Below the pieces are notes generated by a model. The model did not search any database. It was not told the DNA's origin and saw only the letters and a list, made by a program, of their open reading frames with translations. Source: Pseudomonas marginalis (lineage in GTDB: Bacteria > Pseudomonadota > Gammaproteobacteria > Pseudomonadales > Pseudomonadaceae). From it: a stretch of 64,000 nt of DNA. The stretch's first letter is position 1. Each line of letters opens with the position of its first letter. The position numbers and the translations under genes were made by a program. This document shows positions 34,789-46,000 of the stretch, piece after piece. The stretch spans positions 496,001 through 560,000 of the forward strand of contig NZ_FNSU01000004.1 of NCBI RefSeq assembly GCF_900105325.1. The letters run 5' to 3'.

Positions 34789-34825
34789 GGCACGATCCTG
34801 TTTACAGGTCGTGCCTTTTGTTTTT
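34789..34825 (+). terminator. Rho-independent terminator between rplI and dnaB
   Basis: The stem GGCACGA-T-CCTG pairs with CAGG-TCGTGCC around a TTTA loop, followed by TTTTGTTTTT. It ends the rpsF-rplI operon. Confidence 0.9.
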
Positions 34826-34851
34826 CTACAATCCCCTAATTCCAAGTGGCC

Positions 34852-36249
34852 ATGAACGATATTTCAGCTCCTGAGCAATACGATCTGCAAACCGCTGCCC
34901 TGAAGGTGCCGCCGCATTCCATCGAGGCCGAACAGGCCGTGCTCGGTGGCCTGATGCTGGACAACAACGCCTGGGAACGCGTGCTGGATCAAGTCTCGGA
35001 CGGTGATTTCTATCGTCATGACCACCGCCTGATCTTCCGTGCCATCGCCAAGCTGGCCGACCAGAACTCCCCAATCGACGTGGTGACCCTGGCCGAGCAG
35101 TTGGACAAGGAAGGCCAGACCTCCCAGGTCGGTGGCCTGGGCTACCTGGGTGAACTGGCAAAAAACACGCCGTCCGTCGCCAACATCAAGGCCTATGCCC
35201 AGATCGTTCGCGAGCGCGCCACCCTGCGCCAGTTGATCGGCATCAGCACCGAAATCGCCGACAGCGCCTTCAACCCCGAAGGTCGCACCGCCGCCGAAAT
35301 CCTTGACGAAGCCGAGCGCCAGATCTTCCAGATCGCCGAAGCGCGCCCGAAAACCGGCGGCCCGGTCAGCGTCAATGACCTGTTGACCAAGGCCATCGAC
35401 CGCATCGACACCTTGTTCAACACCGACAACGCCATCACCGGTATTTCCACCGGCTACACCGACCTCGACGAGAAGACCAGCGGCCTGCAGCCGTCCGACC
35501 TGATCATCGTCGCCGGCCGTCCATCCATGGGTAAGACCACCTTTGCGATGAACCTGGTGGAAAACGCCGTGTTGCGCAGCGACAAGACCGTACTGGTGTA
35601 CTCCCTCGAGATGCCAGGCGAATCGCTGATCATGCGTATGCTGTCGTCCCTCGGCCGTATCGACCAGACCAAGGTGCGTGCCGGTCGCCTGGAAGACGAC
35701 GACTGGCCGCGCCTGACCTCGGCGGTCAACCTGCTCAACGACCGCAAGCTGTTTATCGATGACACCGCCGGTATCAGCCCGTCCGAGATGCGTGCACGTA
35801 CCCGCCGCCTGGTACGTGAGCACGGCGACATCGCCCTGATCATGATCGACTACCTGCAGTTGATGCAGATCCCGGGTTCCAGCGGCGATAACCGGACTAA
35901 CGAAATTTCCGAAATCTCCCGGTCACTCAAGGCCCTGGCCAAGGAATTCAACTGCCCGGTGGTGGCACTGTCCCAGCTCAACCGTTCCCTGGAACAACGC
36001 CCCAACAAGCGCCCGGTGAACTCCGACTTGCGGGAATCCGGAGCGATCGAGCAGGATGCCGACGTGATCATGTTCGTGTACCGCGACGAGGTGTATCACC
36101 CCGAGACCGAGCACAAAGGCATTGCCGAGATCATTATCGGCAAGCAGCGTAACGGCCCGATCGGCTTTATCCGCCTGGCGTTCATCGGTAAATACACGCG
36201 CTTCGAGAACCTGGCGCCGGGCAGCTACAACTTCGACGACGACGAATAA
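34852..36249 (+). CDS. dnaB: Replicative DNA helicase DnaB
   Basis: The hexameric 5'-3' helicase of the replication fork. The 465 residues comprise an N-terminal primase-interacting domain (about 20-125, IEAEQAVLGGLMLDN) and a RecA-like motor: Walker A GRPSMGKTTFAMNL (about 222-235), Walker B LIMIDYLQLM and the H4-type GRQRNGPIGFIRLAF-like tail (here GKQRNGPIGFIRL). No intein or frameshift. ATG at 34852 is preferred over GTG at 34846, which adds only two residues. A perfect 10-bp inverted repeat follows the stop. Confidence 0.97.
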   Translation: MNDISAPEQYDLQTAALKVPPHSIEAEQAVLGGLMLDNNAWERVLDQVSDGDFYRHDHRLIFRAIAKLADQNSPIDVVTLAEQLDKEGQTSQVGGLGYLGELAKNTPSVANIKAYAQIVRERATLRQLIGISTEIADSAFNPEGRTAAEILDEAERQIFQIAEARPKTGGPVSVNDLLTKAIDRIDTLFNTDNAITGISTGYTDLDEKTSGLQPSDLIIVAGRPSMGKTTFAMNLVENAVLRSDKTVLVYSLEMPGESLIMRMLSSLGRIDQTKVRAGRLEDDDWPRLTSAVNLLNDRKLFIDDTAGISPSEMRARTRRLVREHGDIALIMIDYLQLMQIPGSSGDNRTNEISEISRSLKALAKEFNCPVVALSQLNRSLEQRPNKRPVNSDLRESGAIEQDADVIMFVYRDEVYHPETEHKGIAEIIIGKQRNGPIGFIRLAFIGKYTRFENLAPGSYNFDDDE

Positions 36250-36259
36250 CCCGTCTGCT

Positions 36260-36286
36260 CAATTCCGACCATTACCGTCGGAATTG
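36260..36286 (+). terminator. Hairpin after dnaB
   Basis: CAATTCCGAC and its exact complement enclose a 7-nt loop starting 10 nt after the dnaB stop. No proper T-run follows, so it may stabilise the mRNA end and not terminate. Confidence 0.5.
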
Positions 36287-36345
36287 GTCAAAATTTGTGC
36301 TATATTCCGCGCCCGCGATTTTTCATCTCAACACCGGTCACCGTC

Positions 36346-38649
<2,304 letters not shown>

Positions 38650-38664
38650 TCGTCGCTTGAAAAT

Positions 38665-38694
38665 GCAAACGCCAGCCTTGTGCTGGCGTTTTGC
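38665..38694 (+). terminator. Rho-independent terminator after the ygiQ-like gene
   Basis: Stem GCAAACGCCAGC/GCTGGCGTTTTGC with a CTTGT loop, 16 nt after the stop. The stem's T-rich side ends TTTTGCTTTC. Confidence 0.8.
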
Positions 38695-38745
38695 TTTCTA
38701 GGCGGTGGGGAGTCTGTTTGTTAAGGTGGCGCCCATTAAATTGCC

Positions 38746-38765
38746 ATCGGGGGCTTGCCCCCGAT
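38746..38765. repeat. Short palindrome ATCGGGGGCTTGCCCCCGAT
   Basis: An exact copy of the element at 25717, 41 nt upstream of the first effector-like gene, at the left edge of the accessory Hcp region. Confidence 0.85.
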
Positions 38766-38806
38766 AGCGTCAGTCCAGTCTCCACCCCTTCAAGGAAGAA
38801 CACCCC

Positions 38807-39727
38807 ATGGGCAACCCCCTGGCCGGCATCGGCATGGACTCCAACCGCTCCCAGTTCATGGCGCGCCAGCGCATCGAAAGCCAGATCAACCTGCCACGGC
38901 TGTTCGCGGCCATCGACGCCGACCCCAGCATCGTCGGCGCGGGGGTGGTGTATATCGACGCTGACTTCAATGTCATTACCCTGCGCGAATTCAAGCCCAT
39001 CTGCAGCATCAAGCCCAAGCGCATCATTTTGCGTGAAGCGCAGAAGTACATTGCGCCAACACAGTTTGCTCAACATGTCGTGAGCAATCCTCGAGAATCG
39101 CGACTGATTGGCGAAGCCGTGAATACCGGAATCTCCTGCTTGGGGGCGGTCATCAGTTGGGCTGCGATCGCCAGTGGAACAATTCTGGTGCCTTTCAGCG
39201 CTGGCGCCAGTTCCGTCATCGTTGTAGTGGGGTATGCGGCTGCCGGCGCAAGTACGCTTCAGTGTTTCAACGGCATTGCCCGAACAGCGCTGGAAGTCGC
39301 CAAACCTGAGGTCAAGGATTCGCTCGACAGTGAAGGCTGGTACCAGAATGCGTCCATCGTGCTGGACGCTGTATCACTGGCAGGCGTGGGCGCTTCGGCC
39401 CTGACGACGGTCAAGCTGGTCAGGGCCGCCAAAGCATCGACGGGCAAGAGCCTGCGTGATGTGCTTCGCGGTTTGAATCGCCAGGAAAGAGCCAAGCTGA
39501 CGAAAGAGCTGCTGAGCATCAACCATCCCAGCTTGACCGCGAAGATGATCAAATTGAGGCAGGCGTCGGGCGAACTCACCAAGCGTTTCACCCCTACGCA
39601 GCTCAAGCACAGCACCACTACCCAGATCAAAGACGTCCTGGGCGCAAGCGTTGGGTTTGGCGGGAGTGCCTACTCCGGAAACGTCAACACCATCGCGATT
39701 GGACTGTACGAGGAGGTAAGCGAATGA
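38807..39727 (+). CDS. Hcp-associated putative membrane-active effector, paralogue A
   Basis: A 306-residue protein I cannot assign to a named family. The N-terminal soluble region has LFAAIDADPSIVGAGVVY (about 33-50) and LREFKPICSIKPK (about 59-71). The middle is hydrophobic: about 104-128, 132-158 and 183-203, each long enough to span or insert in a membrane. The C-terminal part carries GLNRQERAKLTKELLSINHP (about 222-241), a final Gly-rich hydrophobic stretch and IAIGLYEEVSE. There is no signal peptide. A paralogue of about half identity lies at 41389 with the same blocks in the same order. Its stop overlaps the next gene, a small membrane protein, as ATGA. A Hcp-delivered toxin with immunity downstream is my inference from size, topology and the adjacent hcp. 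Confidence 0.8.
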   Translation: MGNPLAGIGMDSNRSQFMARQRIESQINLPRLFAAIDADPSIVGAGVVYIDADFNVITLREFKPICSIKPKRIILREAQKYIAPTQFAQHVVSNPRESRLIGEAVNTGISCLGAVISWAAIASGTILVPFSAGASSVIVVVGYAAAGASTLQCFNGIARTALEVAKPEVKDSLDSEGWYQNASIVLDAVSLAGVGASALTTVKLVRAAKASTGKSLRDVLRGLNRQERAKLTKELLSINHPSLTAKMIKLRQASGELTKRFTPTQLKHSTTTQIKDVLGASVGFGGSAYSGNVNTIAIGLYEEVSE

Positions 39728-40182
39728 GCGAATTGATGACGCTACGCGACTTTTTCAGACAATACTTTCTGACGTTTATGGGCGGCGTATTTGCTGCGTG
39801 TTTTTCTTTAGCGTTGGCTGTGGCGCTGGCGTTCATCACCTATTTTCGTGATGCGCCGATGGCTCAAGTGGGGCTCAAGATCATGTCTGCCGGGGCGCTG
39901 CTCATTCTGTTGACGGTCCATAGCAACTTTATGATTTTGCGGGGCCGACCCTCCTGGGTGTGGGTAATGGTCGGTATCTATGTCGCCTGTCTACTGTTTG
40001 TACTTCCGATGGTTCAATTCCAGCCTCACAAAGTCCTTTATGGGTTGGCGCTGTTATTCCCATTGCTCGGATTATTGACACTTAACAGTAAGGTTCAACG
40101 AGAGATGCGCACGAAACTCGTGGGAATCCGTCGCATTCGGCAGGCGGTCAAATCAACCGTCAGATCGAGTAGTCGCATGTGA
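39724..40182 (+). CDS. Putative immunity protein A1 (four-helix membrane protein)
   Basis: A 152-residue integral membrane protein with four predicted helices (about 14-40, 47-70, 77-97 and 103-121) and a basic C-terminal tail (KVQREMRTKLVGIRRIRQ). It shares ILRGRPSWVW, CLLFVLPMVQFQPH and PLLGLLTLNS-type blocks with the small proteins at 40179 and 42300. It is coupled to the effector-like gene by an ATGA overlap and to the next gene by a GTGA overlap. An inner-membrane immunity role is inferred: the same effector/small-membrane-protein pairing is repeated in the second module. Confidence 0.78.
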   Translation: MSELMTLRDFFRQYFLTFMGGVFAACFSLALAVALAFITYFRDAPMAQVGLKIMSAGALLILLTVHSNFMILRGRPSWVWVMVGIYVACLLFVLPMVQFQPHKVLYGLALLFPLLGLLTLNSKVQREMRTKLVGIRRIRQAVKSTVRSSSRM

Positions 40183-40628
40183 AGGAGCCGCCTTCGATAA
40201 ACGGTTTTCTCGCGCGCTATTTCCCGGTCTTCATGGGGACGATTTTCATGGCGATCTTCTCCGGCTCGGCGGCGGTATCCATGGCCGGTGTGACGTACCT
40301 GCGCGGGGTTGATCCAGCGCTCAAGTCCAGCTATTCGGGGGCTGCGATCCTGGTGCTGGTGGCGGTGCTGGTGTTTGGCAGCGTGATGATCGCTCGCGGG
40401 TATCGCTGGGCCACCCGGCTCGTGGCGGGCTATCTGGTGTGCTGCCTGTTGTTCGTGTTGCCGATGATTCAATACGGTATCAACACCCTGGTCTATGGCT
40501 CGGCGGTGCTGTTTCCGTTGCTGGGCTTGCTGTTGCTCAACAGCAGGCGCCACCGCGAAATGCGCCAACGGCTGCAGGAAGTCCGCCGCCTGCGCCAAGC
40601 CGTCATCGCACAGCGAAAAGCCCGTTGA
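40179..40628 (+). CDS. Putative immunity protein A2 (paralogue of A1)
   Basis: A 149-residue four-helix membrane protein homologous to A1 and to the protein at 42300. Blocks in common are ARYFPVFMGTIFMA, CCLLFVLPMIQY and PLLGLLLLNSRRHREMR. The start is GTG at 40179, overlapping the A1 stop. No upstream ribosome-binding site is visible, and translation probably depends on coupling. It has no effector-like gene of its own, so it looks like a retained or spare immunity gene after duplication. Its stop is 84 nt from the convergent hcp. Confidence 0.75.
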   Translation: MKEPPSINGFLARYFPVFMGTIFMAIFSGSAAVSMAGVTYLRGVDPALKSSYSGAAILVLVAVLVFGSVMIARGYRWATRLVAGYLVCCLLFVLPMIQYGINTLVYGSAVLFPLLGLLLLNSRRHREMRQRLQEVRRLRQAVIAQRKAR

Positions 40629-40712
40629 CTGAGTAGATTCGTCACCTGTGTCTTCGCACCTTGGGACAAACGTGAGTACGCCGGGGCTGGAGTGTGGTCC
40701 CGGCGCGTATTT

Positions 40713-41201
40713 TCAGGTTTTGATGTTCTGGCGAATGTTCCAGCCGTACTTGACGGCGCCGCCGTCCTTGCCACCATCGGCTTTCTGCGGCTGGTAACTG
40801 ACTTCGACCGTGGCGAAGTTCAGGCCGATGACTTCAGTCAATGTGTCGTCTGTCGTTACCGCATCGGTCTGGTACGAGATGACCATGACCTCCTTCATCG
40901 TGATCACCAGATACTCCACGGCACTGCTGCCGCCAGCCTTGCGCACCACCAGCCTGGCCTCGGGGTAATGCTTGCCAGTAGAGCAGGCCATCATGAGGTT
41001 GGGTGAAGATTTGTCCATGACCTTGGAGATGGACAGGTTTTCAATATTGACCTTGCCGGCACCGCCGCCGCTGCCGGTATGCATGGAGCCTGTCTGGGAC
41101 ATGCCCCAGCCCCATTTGCTGATCTCGATTTCATCGCGATGCACCTGATCCTTGGACTCACCCTTGATGTCCCCCAGCTTCAAAAACATATCGGTTGCCA
41201 T
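40713..41201 (-). CDS. hcp: Type VI secretion tube protein Hcp (Hcp1 type)
   Basis: A 162-residue Hcp, the hexameric ring protein that stacks into the T6SS inner tube and also acts as chaperone or carrier for small effectors. The sequence follows P. aeruginosa Hcp1 closely from memory: MATDMFLKLGDIKGESKD, WGWGMSQTGSMHTGSGGG, NLMMACSTGKHYPEA and the C-terminal YGWNIRQN. No sheath, baseplate, VgrG or ClpV gene is in the window, so this is an orphan hcp that must work with a T6SS encoded elsewhere. It lies on the opposite strand between the two effector-like modules. Confidence 0.95.
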   Translation of the reverse strand: MATDMFLKLGDIKGESKDQVHRDEIEISKWGWGMSQTGSMHTGSGGGAGKVNIENLSISKVMDKSSPNLMMACSTGKHYPEARLVVRKAGGSSAVEYLVITMKEVMVISYQTDAVTTDDTLTEVIGLNFATVEVSYQPQKADGGKDGGAVKYGWNIRQNIKT

Positions 41202-41388
41202 GGTCGCTCCCTGTTTGGTTGCTCGCCGGTAGTGGCGCGCGGCGTACTTTTTCCTATTCGGGATATGGCCTACAAGACGCTACATCGTGATCAGGAAGTG
41301 CCTGTCTTGATAAAGCGAAGCTTCTGACATTTTTTGCGGATAGTCAGTCTTTAACCTCTGCGCTCTTGTGAAAAATCGGAGTAAAGGG

Positions 41389-42303
41389 ATGACTTCCAAC
41401 GTGTTGAAAGACGGGTTTCCCAGTGCGCATCTCACGACGCGGCAGTGGATAGAAAGCAGTATTGATCTGCAAAAGTTGTTTGCGGCGATTGATGCTGATC
41501 CCGCCATCGTCGGTGCGGGGGTGGTGTATCTCGATGCTCAGTTGCGTGCGGTTGTGTTGCGTGAGTTCCAGCCGATTTGCAGCGTGGCGCCGAAGACGGT
41601 GATTTTGCGTGAGGCGCCAAGCTATGTCGGACGGGTGGAGTTTGCTCGGCGGCTGGCGAATGAGCCGCGCGAGTCGCAGGTGGCGTTTGAGGCGGTGAAT
41701 GCGGCGTTGGCGTGTACGTCGGCGGTGATTAGTTGGGTGGTGATAGCGGGTGGGTTCGGGTTGAGTCCATTTACTTTTGGGGGCTCTGGCGTAGCGGCTG
41801 CGATTAGCGTCGTAGGCGCCTCAGCCAGCAGTGTTCAGTGCATTATGGGTTTTCAGCGAACGCGATATGAATATGTAGACCCTGCGCGCAACGACGAGTT
41901 GGACAGCAATGAATGGTACCAAGCCGTAACTATTGGGCTGGATGCGGCTTCATTGTTAAGTATCGGCAACACGGCAATGTCTACGATCCGGTTCGTCAAT
42001 ATGCTTAAAAAGGCAACAGGAAAAAATACGCATCAGGTACTCAAAGGCTTGAATCGGCAGGAACGGGTAAAGCTCACCAAGGAATTACTGAGTATCAACC
42101 ATCCTGATATGACCCGGAAAATGGTCAAACTCAAACAAATGGCTGGAGAGATGCCCAGGCGCCACACCTCGGCAGAAGTGAGGCGTGGGACCATCATGCA
42201 GATGCTCGATGCCGTTGGCGCGGTGTCGGGCGTTGCTGGCAGCGTGCGGTCCGGGAACATACGGATCATCGCGGTTGGGCTGTATGAGGAAATTTCAGAA
42301 TGA
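41389..42303 (+). CDS. Hcp-associated putative membrane-active effector, paralogue B
   Basis: A 304-residue paralogue of the protein at 38807. Shared blocks include LFAAIDADPAIVGAGVVY (about 30-47), LREFQPICSVAPKTVILREA (about 57-76) and GLNRQERVKLTKELLSINHP (about 220-239), and both end IAVGLYEEISE or nearly so. Hydrophobic segments lie at about 101-126, 131-155 and 178-200. The central segments differ more than the flanks, as expected if they set immunity specificity. ATG at 41389 follows GGAGTAAAGGG. GTG at 41368 is a weaker alternative. The stop overlaps the next gene as ATGA. Unassigned family. The toxin role is inferred. Confidence 0.8.
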   Translation: MTSNVLKDGFPSAHLTTRQWIESSIDLQKLFAAIDADPAIVGAGVVYLDAQLRAVVLREFQPICSVAPKTVILREAPSYVGRVEFARRLANEPRESQVAFEAVNAALACTSAVISWVVIAGGFGLSPFTFGGSGVAAAISVVGASASSVQCIMGFQRTRYEYVDPARNDELDSNEWYQAVTIGLDAASLLSIGNTAMSTIRFVNMLKKATGKNTHQVLKGLNRQERVKLTKELLSINHPDMTRKMVKLKQMAGEMPRRHTSAEVRRGTIMQMLDAVGAVSGVAGSVRSGNIRIIAVGLYEEISE

Positions 42304-42806
42304 GATTACTCAAAACGAGATATCTCATACCGAGACGCCCTTTTCTTTTGCGTTACTTTCCCGTTTTTATCAGTGCGATCTTTATGGGACTTTTGGGTGG
42401 GACTGCGGTTGTGGCACTGCTGGAACACTACTATCCGCGAGCAGCCCCCTGGGCATTATCGACGTCTGCTGCTGTAAATGCCTGTGGGATATTGGCCCTC
42501 TTTATCACCCTCTGCAATGTCATGATTGTCTGCGGGCGGCCGAAATGGGTCTGGGGCATGTATGGTCTTTTCATGGCCTGCTTGTTATTCGCTTTACCAG
42601 CTTTTCAGTTTTCACCGCACCCATTCATTTACGCAGAAAGCATCGTGTGGCCGCTGCTCGGCCTCGTATTGCTTAGTAGTAAACGCCACCGCGAAATGCG
42701 TGACATCTACGTAGAACTTCGCGACATGCGGGGCAAGATAATGGTGGCCATTGAAAAGCGCCGCAAACACGAGCGCGCAATCATCAGAATAAAGAAACCG
42801 AGGTGA
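42300..42806 (+). CDS. Putative immunity protein B (four-helix membrane protein)
   Basis: A 168-residue integral membrane protein homologous to those at 39724 and 40179: LRYFPVFISAIFMG, CGRPKWVWGMYG, ACLLFALPAFQFSPH, and PLLGLVLLSSKRHREMR followed by a longer basic tail. Four helices at about 18-42, 51-75, 82-102 and 108-126. Base composition is lower in GC than in the flanking genes. Coupled by ATGA to effector-like paralogue B. Confidence 0.78.
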   Translation: MRLLKTRYLIPRRPFLLRYFPVFISAIFMGLLGGTAVVALLEHYYPRAAPWALSTSAAVNACGILALFITLCNVMIVCGRPKWVWGMYGLFMACLLFALPAFQFSPHPFIYAESIVWPLLGLVLLSSKRHREMRDIYVELRDMRGKIMVAIEKRRKHERAIIRIKKPR

Positions 42807-43008
42807 TTCCCCACCCCCGGCGCCCACCCATTCGATACCGCCCCACCCACATCCGCCACAAATATGTGCAACCCTTGCACCATTACCGCAGCCACAGCGC
42901 CGTTTTGGTGCTGTACTGCACCGGGTCTTACGATAAAGCGCAATGACCGCCGCTCTGGCATAAGTCTTGCGCGCTTTGTGTCCATGCCCTGGCTCGCAGG
43001 AGGCCGCC

Positions 43009-46000
43009 GTGTCGATTCATGTCGCGTTGCACCATGTTACGCATTACCGCTACGACCGCGCGGTCGAACTTGGCCCACAGATCGTGCGTCTGCGCCCGGC
43101 GGCCCATAGCCGTACGCGGATTTTGTCCTATGCACTCAAAGTGCTGCCCGAGCAGCACTTCATCAATTGGCAGCAGGACCCCCAGGGCAATTACCTGGCG
43201 CGTCTGGTGTTCCCGGAAAAGACCGATGAACTGCGCATCGAGGTTGACCTGGTCGCCGAGATGGCGGTGTTCAACCCGTTCGATTTTTTCCTTGAGCCCT
43301 ACGCCGAAAAAATCCCCTTCAGCTACGCCGCCGATGAACAGCGCGAGCTGGCGCCGTACTTGGAAACCCTGCCGCTGACGCCGAGGTTTGCCGCCTACCT
43401 GGCGGGTATCGACCGCACGCCGTTGCCGGCCGTGGACTTCCTGGTGGGCCTCAACCAGCGCCTGGCCGCCGACATCGGCTACCTGATCCGCATGGAACCG
43501 GGGGTGCAAACCCCGGAATTCACCCTGGAAAACGCTTCCGGCTCCTGCCGTGATTCGGCCTGGCTGCTGGTGCAATTGCTGCGCAACCTCGGGTTGGCGG
43601 CGCGGTTTGTGTCCGGTTATCTGATCCAGCTGACCGCCGACGTCAAAGCCCTCGACGGCCCCTCCGGCACCGAAGTCGACTTCACCGACCTGCACGCCTG
43701 GTGCGAAGTGTATTTGCCCGGTGCCGGCTGGATCGGCCTGGATGCCACCTCCGGGTTGTTCGCCGGTGAAGGGCACATCCCGTTGGCCTGTAGTCCCGAT
43801 CCATCGTCCGCCGCGCCGATCAGTGGGCTGGTGGAACCCTGCGAGTGCGAATTTACCCACGAGATGTCGGTGGAGCGCATCTGGGAAGCGCCACGGGTCA
43901 CCAAGCCCTACACCGAAGAGCAATGGCTGGCGATCCAGGCCCTGGGCCGGCAGATCGATGGCGACCTGCTCAAGGATGATGTACGCCTGACCATGGGCGG
44001 CGAGCCGACCTTCGTCTCCATCGACGACCCCGACGGCGCCGAGTGGAACACCGCAGCCCTCGGGCCGGATAAGCGGCGCTTGTCCGCCGAACTGTTCCAG
44101 CGCATGCGCAAGCATTACGCGCCCAAGGGCCTGGTGCACTTCGGCCAGGGCAAGTGGTACCCCGGCGAGCAATTGCCGCGCTGGTCGCTTAACTGCTACT
44201 GGCGCCGTGACGGCGTGCCCATCTGGCACAACAGCGCGCTGATCGCCGATGAACAACAGGACTACGGCGCCGATGGCGTAATGGCCGGGCGCTTCCTGGC
44301 CAGCGTCGCCGAGCGCCTGAAGTTGCCGGCGCGCTTTGTATTCCCGGCCTTCGAAGACAACTTCTACTACCTGTGGCGCGAAGGTGCGTTGCCGCAAAAC
44401 GTCACGGCCCAGGACCCGCGCTTGAGCGACGAACTGGAGCGCGAACGCTTGCGCAAGGTGTTCAGCCAGGGTCTGGATAAAGTCATCGGCCAGGTACTGC
44501 CGCTGGCGCGTACGGCGGCCAATGACCGCTGGCAGAGCGGGCGCTGGTACCTGCGCGATAACCATTGCCGTCTGGTGCCGGGGGATTCGCCGCTGGGCTA
44601 TCGCCTGCCGTTGGCCTCGCAGCCGTGGGTGACGGCGGCGGAGTATCCGTTCGTGCACCCGACCGACCCTAACCAGGATCAACCGGAACTGCCGACCAGT
44701 GCGCAACTGCAAAGCCATGGCGAACCCGCGCCGAGCGACGAGCGAGTGCCCGAGGTCGACGAGTCCGCCGACTGGCTGACCCGCACCGCCCTGTGCGCCG
44801 AAGCGCGGGAAGGGCGCCTGTACTTGTTTATGCCGCCCCTGGAACGCGTCGAGGATTACCTGGAACTGGTGGCCGCCATCGAAGCCACCGCCGAGGAATT
44901 GCACTGCCCGGTGCTGCTGGAAGGCTACGAACCACCGTTCGATATGCGCCTGAGCAACTTCCGCGTCACGCCGGATCCGGGTGTGATCGAGGTCAACGTG
45001 CAGCCGTCCGCGACCTGGGACGAGTTGGTGGAACGCACCGAATTCCTCTACGAGGAGGCGCGGCAGACCCGGCTGACCACCGAGAAGTTCATGATCGACG
45101 GCCGCCATACCGGCACCGGCGGCGGTAACCACTTTGTGCTGGGGGGCGCGACGCCCAAGGACTCGCCGTTCCTGCGCCGGCCCGACCTGCTGCGCAGCCT
45201 GATCAGCTATTGGCATAACCACCCCTCGCTGTCGTACCTGTTTTCCGGCCTGTTTATCGGCCCGACCTCCCAGGCACCGCGGGTCGACGAAGCCCGCAAC
45301 GACGCGCTGTATGAGCTGGAAATCGCCTTTGCGCAAATGCCGCAGCCGGGTGAAGAATGCCCGCCCTGGTTGGTGGATCGCCTGCTGCGCAACCTGTTGA
45401 TCGACGTAACGGGCAATACCCACCGCGCCGAATTCTGTATCGACAAACTCTACTCGCCCGACGGTGCCACTGGCCGCCTGGGCCTTCTCGAGTTGCGGGC
45501 CTTTGAAATGCCGCCCCACGCACGCATGAGCCTGACCCAGCAATTGCTGCTGCGGGCCTTGGTGGCGCGCTTCTGGCGTGAACCCTATGCGCCGCCGAAA
45601 CTGGCGCGTTGGGGCACCGAATTGCATGACCGCTTCCTGTTGCCGCACTTTATCGAGCAGGATTTTGCCGACGTGATCGTCGAGTTGAACGCCGCCGGTT
45701 ACCCGTTACGCGCCGAATGGTTCGCCGCGCACCTGGAGTTCCGCTTCCCCAAGGTGGGCGATTACGCCGTCAGCGGGATCGAACTGGAACTGCGCCAGGC
45801 CCTGGAGCCTTGGCATGTACTGGGCGAAGAGGGCGCGGTGGGCGGCACGGTGCGCTATGTGGATTCGTCCCTGGAGCGCTTGCAGGTGAAGGTGAGTGGG
45901 CTGCCGCCGCAACGCTACCTGCTGACCTGCAATGGCATCCCGGTGCCGCTGCAACCGACCGGGCGCATTGGCGAGTTCGTCGCCGGCGTGCGTTACCGCG

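Noticed and set aside
41288..41305. The 15-mer ATCAGGAAGTGCCTG shared between the hcp/effector intergenic region and the rsgA end (7739-7753) as a recombination site
   Set aside because: A single shared 15-mer in a 64-kb window is expected by chance, and no flanking similarity exists.
42928..45648. A 906-codon open frame on the minus strand opposite the transglutaminase-DUF2126 gene
   Set aside because: It is a shadow of GC-rich third-position bias. The plus strand has clear catalytic motifs, and the minus frame has none.
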